Positions 23,839-33,362 of a stretch of 64,000 bases of DNA are shown piece by piece. The position numbers were made by a program, and so were the translations under genes. This DNA is from Corallococcus soli (GTDB taxonomy: Bacteria > Myxococcota > Myxococcia > Myxococcales > Myxococcaceae), in the NCBI RefSeq assembly GCF_014930455.1, contig NZ_JAAIYO010000009.1:186001-250000 (forward strand), in the 5' to 3' direction. Position 1 is the stretch's first letter; the number at the start of each line of letters is the position of its first letter. The notes under the pieces are model-generated. The model worked only from the letters and a program-made list of their open reading frames with translations, was not told the origin of the DNA and searched no databases.

Positions 23839-23839
23839 C

Positions 23840-26800
23840 CTAGAACTCGAACTCCTCGCGCTCGTCGTCGCCCGCGCCGGATGCGGGCGGCGCTTCCGCG
23901 GCCCAGCGGAGCGCTTCGAGCTTGTTCGCGAGCTGCTCCACCGTCACCAGCTCGAAGAGGCTCCGCAGCGGCACGTCCACGCCCAGCGCCTCCCGCATCC
24001 GCGAGAGCACCCGGATGGCGAGCAGCGAGTGGCCGCCGAGCTCGAAGAAGTTCTCGTCCACGCCAATGGGGCCGCGTCCCAGGACCTCCTCCCAGATGGC
24101 CACCAGCCCCTGCTGCATCGGCGTCCCCGGCGCCTTGACGACCCGCTTCGCGAACAGGTCCGCGTCCGGCGCGGGCAGGGCCTTGCGGTCGATCTTCCCG
24201 TTGGCGTTCAGCTTCAGGAACGGAAGGATGACCAGCGCGGCCGGCACCATGTAGTGCGGCAGCCGCTCCCGCAGGAAGCCGCGCAGCTCCGCCTCGACGT
24301 CCGCGCGCGACGGCGCGGCGGCGCCCTCCAGTGCGTCCTGGAGCGAGACGTAGGCCACCAGCTCCTTGCCGCCGCCCAGCTCGCGCACCAGCACCACCGC
24401 CTGCTTGATGCGCGGGTGTCGCTGGAGCGTCGTCTCAATCTCCCCCGGCTCGATGCGGAAGCCGCGCAGCTTCACCTGGAAGTCCGCCCGCTCCACGAAC
24501 TCCAGCGCGCCGTCCTCGCGGTAGCGGCAGACGTCCCCGGACTTGTAGAAGCGGGCGCCGGGCCGCGACGCGAAGGGGTTGGGCAGGAACACCGCGGCGG
24601 TGCGCGCGGGGTCGTGCAGGTAGCCCCGGGCCACGCCCACCCCGCCGATGTAGAGCTCCCCGGGGACCCCCTGCGGCACCGGCAGCATGCGCCGGTCCAG
24701 CACGTACATCTCCAGGTTGTCCAACGGGAAGCCGATGGGCACGCGCTCCGCGTCCTCGGCGGGCGGGTGCTCGATGACGAAGAGGTTCGTGTCGTCACAG
24801 ACCTCCGTGGGGCCATAGCCGTTGAGCAGCGGCTTGTGCGGATACATCCGCAACCAGCGGCGGCAGTGCGCGGGCGGAAGCACCTCGCCCGTGGGCATGG
24901 GCCAGCGCAGCGCCTGGAGCGGAGGGCGCCGTTCCCCCAGCCGCTCCAGCTCCTCCAGCAGGTTCGCCAGCAGCGAGGGGACGACCTCCAGCACCGTCAC
25001 GCCCCTGCGCTCCACCTCCGCGAGGAAGCGGGGCGCGTCGTATTGCAGCTCCGTGTCGAAGATTTCGACCCGCGCCCCCACCACCAGCGGCGCCAGGAAC
25101 TGCCACACCGACACGTCGAAGCTCTGCGTCGCCGTCTCCGCCATCACGTCGTCGGGACCCAGCTTCATGAAGTCGATCATCGACAGGATGTGGTTGAGCT
25201 TCCCGCGATGGTCGAGCATCGCGCCCTTGGGCACGCCCGTGGAGCCCGAGGTGTAGATGACGTAGAAGAGGCTCGCGTCGGCGTTGCGGACGGGCGGTGG
25301 TGTCTCCAGCCCGCCCTGCGCGAAGAGCTCCCCGGACGCGACCACCGCCGGCCGTGGGCCGCCCACCTTCGCCAGCGCCTCCTCCAGCAGCGCCTGCTGG
25401 CCCGGGGAGACGACCACCGTCGGCACCCGGCTCTGCTCCAGGATGCGCGCGAGGCGCTCGGGAGGCAGCGACGGATCCAACGGCAGGTAGCCGCCCCCGG
25501 CCTTCAACACGCCCAGCACCGCTGCGGGGAAGCGCAGGTCGCGTTCGGCCAGGATGGCCACCAGCACGTCCGCGTCCACGCCCCCGGCGATGAGCCGGTG
25601 CGCCGCGCGGTTCGCCAGCGAGTCCAGCTCCCCGTAGGTCAGGGACGCCTCCCAGTGCGTGACGGCGATGCGCTCCGGGGTCCGGGCCGCCTGCTCCTGG
25701 ATGAGGGCCTGGACCGGCCGGTCCATGGGACGCGCCACGGGGCGCTGACTCCACTCCGTGAGCAACCGGCGCCGCTCCTCCTCCGGGAGGACGTCCAGCG
25801 AGCCCAGGGTCGCGTGCGGCTTCGCGGCCATCCGCGTCAGCAGGTGGAGGACGTGCGAGAGCAGCCGGGAGACGGGGGCCTCCTCGAAGCGCTGGAGGTC
25901 GTAGGTCAACAGCAGGGACAGCGCCTCCCCGGGGATGACGGCCAGGTCCAGGGCGAAGTGCGTGTAGTCGATGACGTCGATGTCCCCGATGCGCGGGCCG
26001 CCCCCCGCTGCGTCCCCGGCGAGCGTGCGCGGGAAGTTCTCGAAGACGAGCAGCGTGTCGAAGAGGGGCTGTCCGCGCGGCAGCTCGCTCCAGCCCTGCA
26101 CCTCCGTGAGCGAGCTGTGCTCATGGGCCTGCGCTTCGGCCTGCGTGGCCTGGAGCTGCTTCAGCCAGGGCACGAGCACGGCGTCCGGCTCCACGGCGAC
26201 GCGAACGGGCAGCGTGTTGATGAACATGCCCACCATGGACTCCGCGCCCGGGAGCGTGGCCGGGCGGCCGGAGCCCGTGGCGCCGAAGACGACGTCCTGC
26301 TCCCGGGTGTAGCGCGACAGCAGCAGGGCCCAGGCCCCCTGGAAGACGGTGTTGAGCGTGAGGGCGTGCTCCCGCGCCAGGGCGCGCAGGGCGTCGGAGT
26401 GCTCCCGCGAGAAGGTGAGCGTGCGCTGCGCGTGGCGCGGCGTGTCCCCCGCCCGGGCCGTGCGCGCGAAGGGCACCGGCGTCGGGGAGGTGAAGCCGCG
26501 CAGCCGCTCCCGCCAGTAGCGCTCGGCCGCGTCCCGGGGCTGCGCCTTCACCCAGGCGATGTAGTCGCGGTACGGGCGCACCGGAGGCAGCAGCGGCGCC
26601 CGGCCCTCCGACAGCGCGCGGTACGTCGCCAGGTACTCCCTCAACAGCAGACCGAGCGACCAGCCATCCGTGAGCAGGTGGTGACAGGTCCAGACGAAGA
26701 CGTGCCGCGCGTCCCCCGTCCGGGCCAGCGTCAGCCGCATCAGCGGAGGCTGCTCCAGATTGAAGCCCCGCTCCCGGTCCGCCTTGAGGTGCGCCGCCAG

Positions 26801-27109
26801 CTCCTGCCGCCAGGCGTCATCGCTGAAGGAGCGCCAGTCGAACGCTTCGACGGGGGGCGTCACGGCGCGGTGGACGACCTGGAGCGGCTCCTCCACCTCT
26901 TCCCAGGCGAAGGAGGCTCGCAGGGCCCCATGTCGTTCGAGCAGGTGCGCCCAGGTGGCCTGGAAGGCGGCGGGGTCGAGCGGTCCCTCCAGCGTGCAGA
27001 CGATCTGCAACACGTATTGCCCACCGCCCGGCGCGTAGAGGCCGTGGAAGAGCAGTCCCTGTTGCAGGGGAGACAGCGGGTAGATGTCGTCGATCGCGGC
27101 GTGGGTCAT
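23840..27109 (-). CDS. NRPS: C-A-PCP
   Basis: 1089-aa single-module NRPS transcribed toward the second radical SAM gene (stop codons almost abut). The condensation domain (about 8-430) opens with IYPLSPLQQGLLFHGL and has HHLLTDGWS. The adenylation domain (about 460-960) has YTSGSTGVPK, GYGPTEV and YKSGDV. The carrier has GGHSLLAIR (Ser codon 24026-24028), and the protein ends in an acidic tail (DDEREEFEF) without a thioesterase. The A-domain pocket as I align it contains D, V, W, E, M, T, G, D, D, K. The extra acidic residues suggest a basic side chain (Arg, Lys, Orn or similar), but this is a hand alignment. The acidic C-terminal tail may be a docking element. With no further domain visible it could be the last extension module or work in trans. 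Confidence 0.95.
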   Translation of the reverse strand: MTHAAIDDIYPLSPLQQGLLFHGLYAPGGGQYVLQIVCTLEGPLDPAAFQATWAHLLERHGALRASFAWEEVEEPLQVVHRAVTPPVEAFDWRSFSDDAWRQELAAHLKADRERGFNLEQPPLMRLTLARTGDARHVFVWTCHHLLTDGWSLGLLLREYLATYRALSEGRAPLLPPVRPYRDYIAWVKAQPRDAAERYWRERLRGFTSPTPVPFARTARAGDTPRHAQRTLTFSREHSDALRALAREHALTLNTVFQGAWALLLSRYTREQDVVFGATGSGRPATLPGAESMVGMFINTLPVRVAVEPDAVLVPWLKQLQATQAEAQAHEHSSLTEVQGWSELPRGQPLFDTLLVFENFPRTLAGDAAGGGPRIGDIDVIDYTHFALDLAVIPGEALSLLLTYDLQRFEEAPVSRLLSHVLHLLTRMAAKPHATLGSLDVLPEEERRRLLTEWSQRPVARPMDRPVQALIQEQAARTPERIAVTHWEASLTYGELDSLANRAAHRLIAGGVDADVLVAILAERDLRFPAAVLGVLKAGGGYLPLDPSLPPERLARILEQSRVPTVVVSPGQQALLEEALAKVGGPRPAVVASGELFAQGGLETPPPVRNADASLFYVIYTSGSTGVPKGAMLDHRGKLNHILSMIDFMKLGPDDVMAETATQSFDVSVWQFLAPLVVGARVEIFDTELQYDAPRFLAEVERRGVTVLEVVPSLLANLLEELERLGERRPPLQALRWPMPTGEVLPPAHCRRWLRMYPHKPLLNGYGPTEVCDDTNLFVIEHPPAEDAERVPIGFPLDNLEMYVLDRRMLPVPQGVPGELYIGGVGVARGYLHDPARTAAVFLPNPFASRPGARFYKSGDVCRYREDGALEFVERADFQVKLRGFRIEPGEIETTLQRHPRIKQAVVLVRELGGGKELVAYVSLQDALEGAAAPSRADVEAELRGFLRERLPHYMVPAALVILPFLKLNANGKIDRKALPAPDADLFAKRVVKAPGTPMQQGLVAIWEEVLGRGPIGVDENFFELGGHSLLAIRVLSRMREALGVDVPLRSLFELVTVEQLANKLEALRWAAEAPPASGAGDDEREEFEF

Positions 27110-27239
27110 CGTCGGGAGGGGGACGCTAGCGGCTCATTCCGCCTCCTTCAAACCAGGCACACGGGCACGCGCATGCCCGGGCCTGGGGTGATGGGCGCGG
27201 GAGGCATGAAGTAACCTGGAGGCCACGAAAGGCCCCTTC
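27110..27239. promoter_or_regulatory. Divergent promoter region with inverted repeat
   Basis: 130 bp between the minus-strand NRPS and the plus-strand carbamoyltransferase, the only plausible promoter site for both. It contains the inverted repeat CGGGCA-N6-TGCCCG at 27162-27179, a candidate operator. A GGAGG lies upstream of the carbamoyltransferase ATG. No factor can be named. Confidence 0.35.
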
Positions 27240-29378
27240 ATGTCCCAGAAGAACGCGCCGTGGATCCTTGGCCTGTCCTATTCCCACAACGGGAGTGCCT
27301 GCCTCCTGCGGGGCGATGAGATTGTCGTGGCGGTGCAGGAGGAGCGCCTGCTGCGGCAGAAGCGCGCGGCGCTCTCCGCGGCGTGGGGGTCGCTGGCCGT
27401 CACGTACTGTCTGGACGCAGCGGGCATCAAGGCGGAGGACCTCTCCGCGGCCGTCGTCTGTCCCACGACGGAGTCCCAGTCGGTGGAGGCGGACTTCGCG
27501 CTCAACGGGCGGCTGCGGCTGGTGCGCAACCAGGTCCCCATCTTCACCATCCCGCATCACCTCGGACACGCGCTGGGCGCCTTCGCCACCTCCGGCTTCG
27601 AGGACGCGGCGGTGCTGGTGGTGGACGGCAGCGGCAGCTCCTGGGACGAGCTGCCCCCCGACGAGCGCGCGGTGGTCCAGGGCACGGACGAAGCGCGCAT
27701 CCGCGCGGCGATGGCGCGGGGCATGCGCGTGCGGGAGTGGGCGTCGCTGTACGTGGCGTCCGGCACCTCCGCGCGCCCCGTGGAGAAGCACGTCCTGGAG
27801 CTCATCGGCCCGGAGGCGCTCCAGGAGCAGCGCCGCACGGGCATGCGGGAGTTCCGGGGGCTGGGGCACCTGTACCAGGCGATGGGCTGGCAGCTCTTCG
27901 GCTCCGAGGACGACGGCCCCGGCAAGGTGATGGGGCTGGCGCCCTATGGCCGCCCCACCACGCCGCCGGGGGACTTCTTCGAAGTCGACGGGAACGCCCT
28001 GCGCTTCAAGGACACCGTCCCCGCCCGCTACCGCCACCACGACCGCTGGCCCGCGCGGGAGCAGGAGTACGCGGACCTGGCCGCCTCCGCGCAGAACGCC
28101 GTCGAGGAGGCCCTGCTGCACCTCGCGAAGCGCGCCCGGGCGCTGAGCGGCAACGCGCGCCTCTGCTACGCCGGGGGCGTGGCGCTCAACAGCGTCGCCA
28201 ATGAACGGCTGCACCGGGAGTCGGGCTTCGAGGAGCTGTTCGTCATGCCCGCGGCGGAGGACAGCGGCGCCTCCGTGGGCGCCGCCTACTACGGGCTGTG
28301 GAAGCTGACCGGGAAGAACGCGCGCCGGCGCCTGAACCACGACGCGGTGGGCCGGGTGTACGCGTCCGCGGAGGTGCAGGCGGCGACCCGCGCGCAGGCG
28401 GGCATCCGCGCGGTGCCGTGCGATGACACGCTGGAGAAGGCGGTGGACCTGCTCATCGACGGCAAGATTCTGGGCTGGTTCGAGGGGCGCTCGGAGCTGG
28501 GCCCCCGCGCGCTCGGGCAGCGCAGCATCCTGTGCGACCCGCGCCGCGCGGAGATGAAGGACGTGCTCAACCACAAGGTGAAGTTCCGCGAGGGCTTCCG
28601 TCCCTTCGCGCCCATCCTCCCGCTGGAGAACGCGGCCGAGTGGTTCGAGCTGGACGGCGTGTCGAAGGAGAGCCCGTTCATGCTGCGCATCGCGCACTTC
28701 CGTCCGGAGAAGCGCGCGCTGGTGCCCGCGGTGGTGCACGTGGACGGCACCGGCCGCCTCCAGACGCTCACCGCCGAAAACAACGGCCGCCTCTACCAGT
28801 TGGTGAAGCGCTTCGAGCAGCGGACGGGCTGCCCCGTCCTGCTCAACACGTCCTTCAACGTCGCGGGTGAGCCCATCGTGGAGACGCCGGAGGACGCGCT
28901 CGGGTGTCTGCTGTTCACCGGCCTGGACGCGGTCGTCTTCGAGGACCGCATCGTCGGCAAGGAGCCCGGCTTCCGCTCCATCCTGGACCTGGAGATCCGC
29001 CTCACCGCCGACACCTTCTCCATGGAGTTCCCCATCACGCAGGGCGTCCTGCCCACGGAGCTGGCGGAGGTGGGCGGCGACATCCCCATCCCCGTGCCCT
29101 TCGGGACCCACCTGGACGGCGCGGCGATGATCGACGCGCATCCCCTCTCCCGGATGTTCCCCCACGTCCGCTTCCGCACCACCACGCCCTGGGGCCCGAC
29201 GCTCCAGCTCTTCAAGCCGGAGGTGGCCCACGTCCTGAAGCGGGTGGGCCCGGGGACGACGGGCCGCCAACTGCTGGCGGCGCTCGAACCGGAGGGCTTC
29301 GACGAGCGCCGCCTCACGCGCCTGCTGGGGACCCTGCGGCGCGTGCGGGTCATCTCCCTGGGCCGGCTCGACGCCTGA
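27240..29378 (+). CDS. NodU/CmcH-type O-carbamoyltransferase with C-terminal extension
   Basis: 712-aa enzyme of the carbamoyltransferase family that uses carbamoyl phosphate and ATP to carbamoylate hydroxyl groups (CmcH, NodU, TobZ). Visible motifs: the Kae1-like N-terminus GLSYSHNGSACLL ... VQEERLLRQKR, HHLGHALGAFATS (metal/ATP site), VVDGSGSSWDE, GLAPYGRP, CYAGGVALNSVAN, and the C-terminal FEGRSELGPRALGQRSIL, KFREGFRPFAP and LLNTSFNVAGEPIV blocks. Usual members are roughly 550-600 aa. The extra C-terminal 120 residues (from about 590) form a small helical/winged-helix-looking domain, PqqD-like in feel. Likely installs a carbamate on a hydroxyl of the peptide or a hydroxylated amino acid. 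It ends 3 bp from the convergent JmjC-like gene. Confidence 0.9.
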   Translation: MSQKNAPWILGLSYSHNGSACLLRGDEIVVAVQEERLLRQKRAALSAAWGSLAVTYCLDAAGIKAEDLSAAVVCPTTESQSVEADFALNGRLRLVRNQVPIFTIPHHLGHALGAFATSGFEDAAVLVVDGSGSSWDELPPDERAVVQGTDEARIRAAMARGMRVREWASLYVASGTSARPVEKHVLELIGPEALQEQRRTGMREFRGLGHLYQAMGWQLFGSEDDGPGKVMGLAPYGRPTTPPGDFFEVDGNALRFKDTVPARYRHHDRWPAREQEYADLAASAQNAVEEALLHLAKRARALSGNARLCYAGGVALNSVANERLHRESGFEELFVMPAAEDSGASVGAAYYGLWKLTGKNARRRLNHDAVGRVYASAEVQAATRAQAGIRAVPCDDTLEKAVDLLIDGKILGWFEGRSELGPRALGQRSILCDPRRAEMKDVLNHKVKFREGFRPFAPILPLENAAEWFELDGVSKESPFMLRIAHFRPEKRALVPAVVHVDGTGRLQTLTAENNGRLYQLVKRFEQRTGCPVLLNTSFNVAGEPIVETPEDALGCLLFTGLDAVVFEDRIVGKEPGFRSILDLEIRLTADTFSMEFPITQGVLPTELAEVGGDIPIPVPFGTHLDGAAMIDAHPLSRMFPHVRFRTTTPWGPTLQLFKPEVAHVLKRVGPGTTGRQLLAALEPEGFDERRLTRLLGTLRRVRVISLGRLDA

Positions 29379-29381
29379 GGC

Positions 29382-30665
29382 TCAGGCCGGCGCGCCCCAG
29401 GACAGCACGCGCGTGGACTGCAGCTCCTCCAGCAGCGGGCGCAGCGCGGCATCCCGGCCCAGGTCCACCGGCACCGGGGTGCCCGCGTTCAGCCGGGTGA
29501 GCAGCTCCACCTGCTGGGGCGTCGCGGGCAGCGTGATGGCGTGCCCGTTGCTCCACACGCGCAGCGCCTCGCCGTCCTGGCGGAAGGCGATGGGGAAGCG
29601 CGCGTCGATGTGGACCGTGCCCACGTCGGCCGGAAGCGCCTTCGGCGCACGGGCAGGCACGTCGGTGAAGCCGCTGGAGGAGGCGTGCTTCACGAACCGC
29701 TCGGCCAGCACCCCGCGCATCTGCTCGGACGCGCACAGCCCGCCCAGGTGCGCCAGCGTCGCGACGATGTCCGCCGGGGCCGGCGAGTCACCGCCCACGG
29801 CGGGGTCGAACCTGCCGAAGTTGTCGATGCGGCCCAGCTCCATCTGCCGCATCAGCCCCATGAGCATCACGCCCAGCGCGTCCGCCTTCGGCCGGTTGTA
29901 CACGCAGGTGTTCAGCATCATGGGCGCGTCGTGCTTGTCCGCCACCGCCATGTGCCACCAGGTGTAGGGCCAGTACAGGAGCTCCCCCTCCTTCGCGTGG
30001 AGGACGACGGCCTCGTCCTGGTACTGCTTGTAGACCTCCGGGTCGCACAGGTCGCGCCCCCAGGTCTGTCCCCGCTGCGTCGCGGTCGGGACGCCGCGCT
30101 TCTCGAAGAAGTCCGGCGGCCACACCAACATCGTCTTCTCGCCGTGGAGGATCCAGCTCAGGTTGCTCGCGTCGTCGCGGTGCGGCCCCCGGGGCGTCGC
30201 GCGGTACTTGCCGGAGAACAGCTCCAGCTCCACGTCGATGGGCACCCCCAGCCGGGCGATGAACCCGCTGATGAACTCCCGGGTGCGCACCCACAGCTCC
30301 GGCGCGTGGACCTGCATCCCGTAGACGACGAACGTCACCTCCTGCTCGGCCGTGATGCGGGACAGGTAGGGCTCGAACGTCTCCTCGGGCTTCGGCGCGA
30401 AGGTGAAGGACTCCGCGGGCGTGCACCTGCGGCCGTTGACGTAGACGCTGCGCACGTCCGTCTCCCGCCGGGCCCAGGAGGCGCGGATGCCTTCGAACAC
30501 CTCGTCGGGCGTGGCGATGAGTCCGGGCAGCACGTTCCGGAACACGCCGGGCTTCTGGCCCCAGTACTCCTTCAGGAAGTGCTCCCAGAAGCCCTCCGCG
30601 GGCGTGTAGCGCGGGGCGGCCGGAGCGGTGGCGGGGCGGTTCGGGGGCTCGACAGGAAGGGTCAC
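29382..30665 (-). CDS. JmjC/cupin-4-like Fe(II)/2OG oxygenase
   Basis: Cupin-like oxygenase of about 427 aa, last gene of a minus-strand operon. The open frame extends upstream but without plausible protein; I place the start at GTG 30665, giving an N-terminus TLPVEPPNRPATAPAAPRYT. The core has the iron-binding His-x-Asp as PHRDDASN and a distal His in PYTWWHMAV, with a LSWILHGEKTMLVWPP strand typical of ROXA/JmjC cupins. The C-terminal 100 residues are a winged-helix-like tail (ALRVWSNGHAITLPATPQQV). Such enzymes hydroxylate amino-acid side chains, often peptide- or protein-bound. In this locus it most likely hydroxylates the peptide or a carrier-bound residue, perhaps creating the hydroxyl used by the adjacent carbamoyltransferase. 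That link is inference. Confidence 0.78.
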   Translation of the reverse strand: MTLPVEPPNRPATAPAAPRYTPAEGFWEHFLKEYWGQKPGVFRNVLPGLIATPDEVFEGIRASWARRETDVRSVYVNGRRCTPAESFTFAPKPEETFEPYLSRITAEQEVTFVVYGMQVHAPELWVRTREFISGFIARLGVPIDVELELFSGKYRATPRGPHRDDASNLSWILHGEKTMLVWPPDFFEKRGVPTATQRGQTWGRDLCDPEVYKQYQDEAVVLHAKEGELLYWPYTWWHMAVADKHDAPMMLNTCVYNRPKADALGVMLMGLMRQMELGRIDNFGRFDPAVGGDSPAPADIVATLAHLGGLCASEQMRGVLAERFVKHASSSGFTDVPARAPKALPADVGTVHIDARFPIAFRQDGEALRVWSNGHAITLPATPQQVELLTRLNAGTPVPVDLGRDAALRPLLEELQSTRVLSWGAPA

Positions 30666-30726
30666 GGGGCCGGCACCTGTGTCGGAGGGAACGGGGCTGA
30701 AACCTACCGTACCGCCGCGCGCGACT

Positions 30727-32082
30727 TCAAACCGCGCCCGGTGACGCGGGGCGTGCCTTGGATGCCTGGTCGAGGTGCTGGAGTCGGGGCACGAACAGCG
30801 ACGCCAAGCCCACCAGCGCGATGCCCACGCCAATCAGCAGCACCAGCACGCTGATGCCCCGTCCGGGCCCCACCCCGATGACACCTCCCACGGTGGAGGC
30901 CCACGCCCCCCCGGGCATCAGCAGCGGCTCGAAGACCCAATCCACCAGGGGCCCCATGGCCGCATAGGTCAGCAGCCCCGCGAAGATGAAGACGGTCTGC
31001 CGCGCCGCGAACACCCGCCCCTGCCGGTCCGGCGGGATGAGCTGCTGCCACACGCTCTGGCCATAGGCGACGGAGAGGGTGCGCAGGGCCAGCAGCGTGA
31101 ACGCGGCGGCGCCGATGAGCCACGGGCTCTTCGTCCAGCCGGTGAGCACCAGGACGAGCCCCGACAGGATGCACATCACCTGGACGGGCCGGACCCGCCG
31201 TGACGGGCCCTCCACCGCGACCATGCCCACGCTCGCGACCAGCGCGCCCACGCCCGCCGCCGCCACCACGCGGCCCAGCACGGACGCGCTGGCCAGCGAG
31301 AGGACCATGGGGCCAATCAAGCCCACCAGCAGGTTCATCGCGGCGTTGCACGCCAGCTCCAGCGCCAGGAAGGAGCGCAGCCCCGGCAGCCCCCCCAGGA
31401 AGCTCCAGGTGTGGCCCAGGTCACGGAAGCTCGCGAGCCTTCGCGGCGCCACCACGGCGGGGGGGATGGGGACCTTCGTCCGGGGCACCATCGCCAGCGC
31501 GGCGACCGCCGTCAGGCTCAGGCCGAAGTTCATCCAGACCAGCGCCGTCAGCCCCAGGGGCGCGAGCAGGAAGCCGCAGGTGAGCGGCCCCAGGATTTCG
31601 CTGAGCGCGATGGCGACCTGCATCGCCCCGTTGCGCCGCGTCAGCTCCCGGGACGGGGCCCCGTGCGCCAGCAGCGCCAGCAACGGCGGGGACTGGATGA
31701 ACTCGAAGGCGGAGTGCCCGGCGACGGCCAGGTACATGGCCCAGAGCGCCACCTCCGACTCCAGGAACACGAACGCCAGCATCAGGCTGAACGCCGACCA
31801 CGAAACCCGCTCCAGCCCCATCAGCCGCCGCGGCCCCACCCGGTCCGTCAGGTGGCCCGCGATGGGCGACAGGATGAGCCCGGGCGCGATGGCGAAGAGC
31901 TGCGTGAGCACCACCGGCGTCACCTGGCCGGTCCGCTCATAGAGCGCGACGCCGATGGCGAACGTGAGCACCGCGCCGCCAAACCAGCTCGTCAGCATGG
32001 ACAGCCAGAGCCCCACCACGGCGCGGGACAGGAGCCCGCCCGACGTGGACACCTCGGGGCCACCCTGGGGGGACGCGGTCAT
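30727..32082 (-). CDS. MFS exporter
   Basis: 451-aa integral membrane protein with about 12 hydrophobic segments. It has the MFS loop 2-3 signature (GHLTDRVGPRRLMGLER) and an internal Ala/Gly-rich half repeat, resembling the MFS-3/EntS family of drug and siderophore effluxers. Its start overlaps the upstream decarboxylase stop by 4 nt (ATGA), and the JmjC-like gene starts about 60 bp downstream. Location in the biosynthetic operon argues for export of the peptide and self-protection. Substrate not shown by sequence. Confidence 0.88.
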   Translation of the reverse strand: MTASPQGGPEVSTSGGLLSRAVVGLWLSMLTSWFGGAVLTFAIGVALYERTGQVTPVVLTQLFAIAPGLILSPIAGHLTDRVGPRRLMGLERVSWSAFSLMLAFVFLESEVALWAMYLAVAGHSAFEFIQSPPLLALLAHGAPSRELTRRNGAMQVAIALSEILGPLTCGFLLAPLGLTALVWMNFGLSLTAVAALAMVPRTKVPIPPAVVAPRRLASFRDLGHTWSFLGGLPGLRSFLALELACNAAMNLLVGLIGPMVLSLASASVLGRVVAAAGVGALVASVGMVAVEGPSRRVRPVQVMCILSGLVLVLTGWTKSPWLIGAAAFTLLALRTLSVAYGQSVWQQLIPPDRQGRVFAARQTVFIFAGLLTYAAMGPLVDWVFEPLLMPGGAWASTVGGVIGVGPGRGISVLVLLIGVGIALVGLASLFVPRLQHLDQASKARPASPGAV

Positions 32083-33362
32083 GGCTTCGAGCGACCCGGA
32101 AGGTCGCGCGCCACCATCTCCTCGAAGGACTCGGGCCTGCGAATCAACCGGGCCTCGCCCTGCGCATCGACCATGACGACGGCGGAGCGGGGGAAGGCCC
32201 AGGCGCTCTCATACGAGAGGAAGTAGGCCCCGGCCCCCGCGATCGCCAGCACGTCGCCTACCTTCAGCTCGGGCAGCTCCACGCCTTCCGCGAACACGTC
32301 GGCCGGCGTGCAGAGGGGGCCCGCCAGGGTGTAGCGGCGGCGGCGGGCCCGGGGCTCCCCGAGCAGCGAGATGGGATGACGCTCGCCCAGCAGCGGACGG
32401 GCCCCCGTCGAAGGGCCGCAGGTCGTGATGGCGTAGGTGCTGCCCTCGAACGTCTTCACGTCCAGGACCTCGATGAGCAGCGTCTGCGCCTCGCCCAGCA
32501 ACGCGCGCCCCGGCTCGACGACGAGGGTCGGCAGGGGCAGGGAGTGGGCGCTGAACTCCTTGCGCAGGGCCTCACCGATGATTCCCGCCACGGCGTCGAT
32601 GGGCTGGACCGGCGGCGTCCGCAGGAAGTGGGGCGTCTCACCCGGGATGAGGAAGCTGTAGGCCGCCTCCCAGCGCGTCATGCGCTCCACGGAGGGCACG
32701 CCGAAGCCGCCGCCCAGGTCCAGCGTGGACAGCGTGACGCCAGCCTCGCGCCGCAGCTGGGACGCGAGCGCCGCCAGGTCCCGGATGGCCTCCACGTAGG
32801 AGCGCGCATCCGCGAGGTTGCTCCCCACCTGCACCTGGAGCGCCTCGAAGCGCAGCAGCGGGTGCTGGCGGATCCGCGACGCCGCGACCAGCACCTGCGC
32901 CGGCTCCAGGCCGAACTGATTCTTCCAGCCCCGCGTCGGGCGGACCCTGCACCCCAGCCGCAGCTCGCGGCCATGCCGGGCGGCGGCCTCCCCCACCCGG
33001 TCGACTTCACCGAGCGAGTCCACGTTGAACAACCGGACGCCCGTGGCCGCGCAGCGGTCGATGAACTCCGGCCGCTTGCCGGGACCGTTGACCACGGTTC
33101 GTGCCGTCGGGATGCCCAGCTCCCCGGCGAGCCACAGCTCGAACGCGGAGACCACCTCCGCGCCAATGCCCTCCGCGTACAGGAGCCCCAGCACCTGGGG
33201 GACGGGGTTGGTCTTGAAGGAGACGTAGACCTCCGTCGGCGCGTAGCCGCGCTCGAAGGCCTGCTTCAGGGTGCGGGCATTCTGGAGGAGCGCCTCGCGG
33301 TCGATGACGTGCAGCGGCGTCCCGAACTCCCGCGCGAGCGCGAGCCCATCAATGGGGGTCAT
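32079..33362 (-). CDS. Fold-type III PLP enzyme, Orn/DAP decarboxylase-like
   Basis: 427-aa alanine-racemase-fold PLP enzyme. I start at ATG 33362, which overlaps the GNAT stop by 4 nt. The PLP Lys is in YVSFKTNP, the phosphate-binding Gly loop is LDLGGGFGVP, EPGRALLG is present, and the catalytic-type Cys of the decarboxylases is seen in AGPLCTPADVF. An oddity: the conserved His that stacks on PLP (HxGS motif of Orn and DAP decarboxylases) reads QVGSN, i.e. Gln replaces His. Family members decarboxylate Orn, Lys, DAP or carrier-bound Glu; other members are racemases. A role in making an amine or modified amino-acid unit for the peptide is plausible. The precise reaction is unknown. Confidence 0.85.
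   Translation of the reverse strand: MTPIDGLALAREFGTPLHVIDREALLQNARTLKQAFERGYAPTEVYVSFKTNPVPQVLGLLYAEGIGAEVVSAFELWLAGELGIPTARTVVNGPGKRPEFIDRCAATGVRLFNVDSLGEVDRVGEAAARHGRELRLGCRVRPTRGWKNQFGLEPAQVLVAASRIRQHPLLRFEALQVQVGSNLADARSYVEAIRDLAALASQLRREAGVTLSTLDLGGGFGVPSVERMTRWEAAYSFLIPGETPHFLRTPPVQPIDAVAGIIGEALRKEFSAHSLPLPTLVVEPGRALLGEAQTLLIEVLDVKTFEGSTYAITTCGPSTGARPLLGERHPISLLGEPRARRRRYTLAGPLCTPADVFAEGVELPELKVGDVLAIAGAGAYFLSYESAWAFPRSAVVMVDAQGEARLIRRPESFEEMVARDLPGRSKP

Noticed and set aside
21826..27240. RiPP precursor peptide for the second radical SAM enzyme
   Set aside because: No short gene with leader and core appearance lies beside it; the neighbours are NRPS genes.
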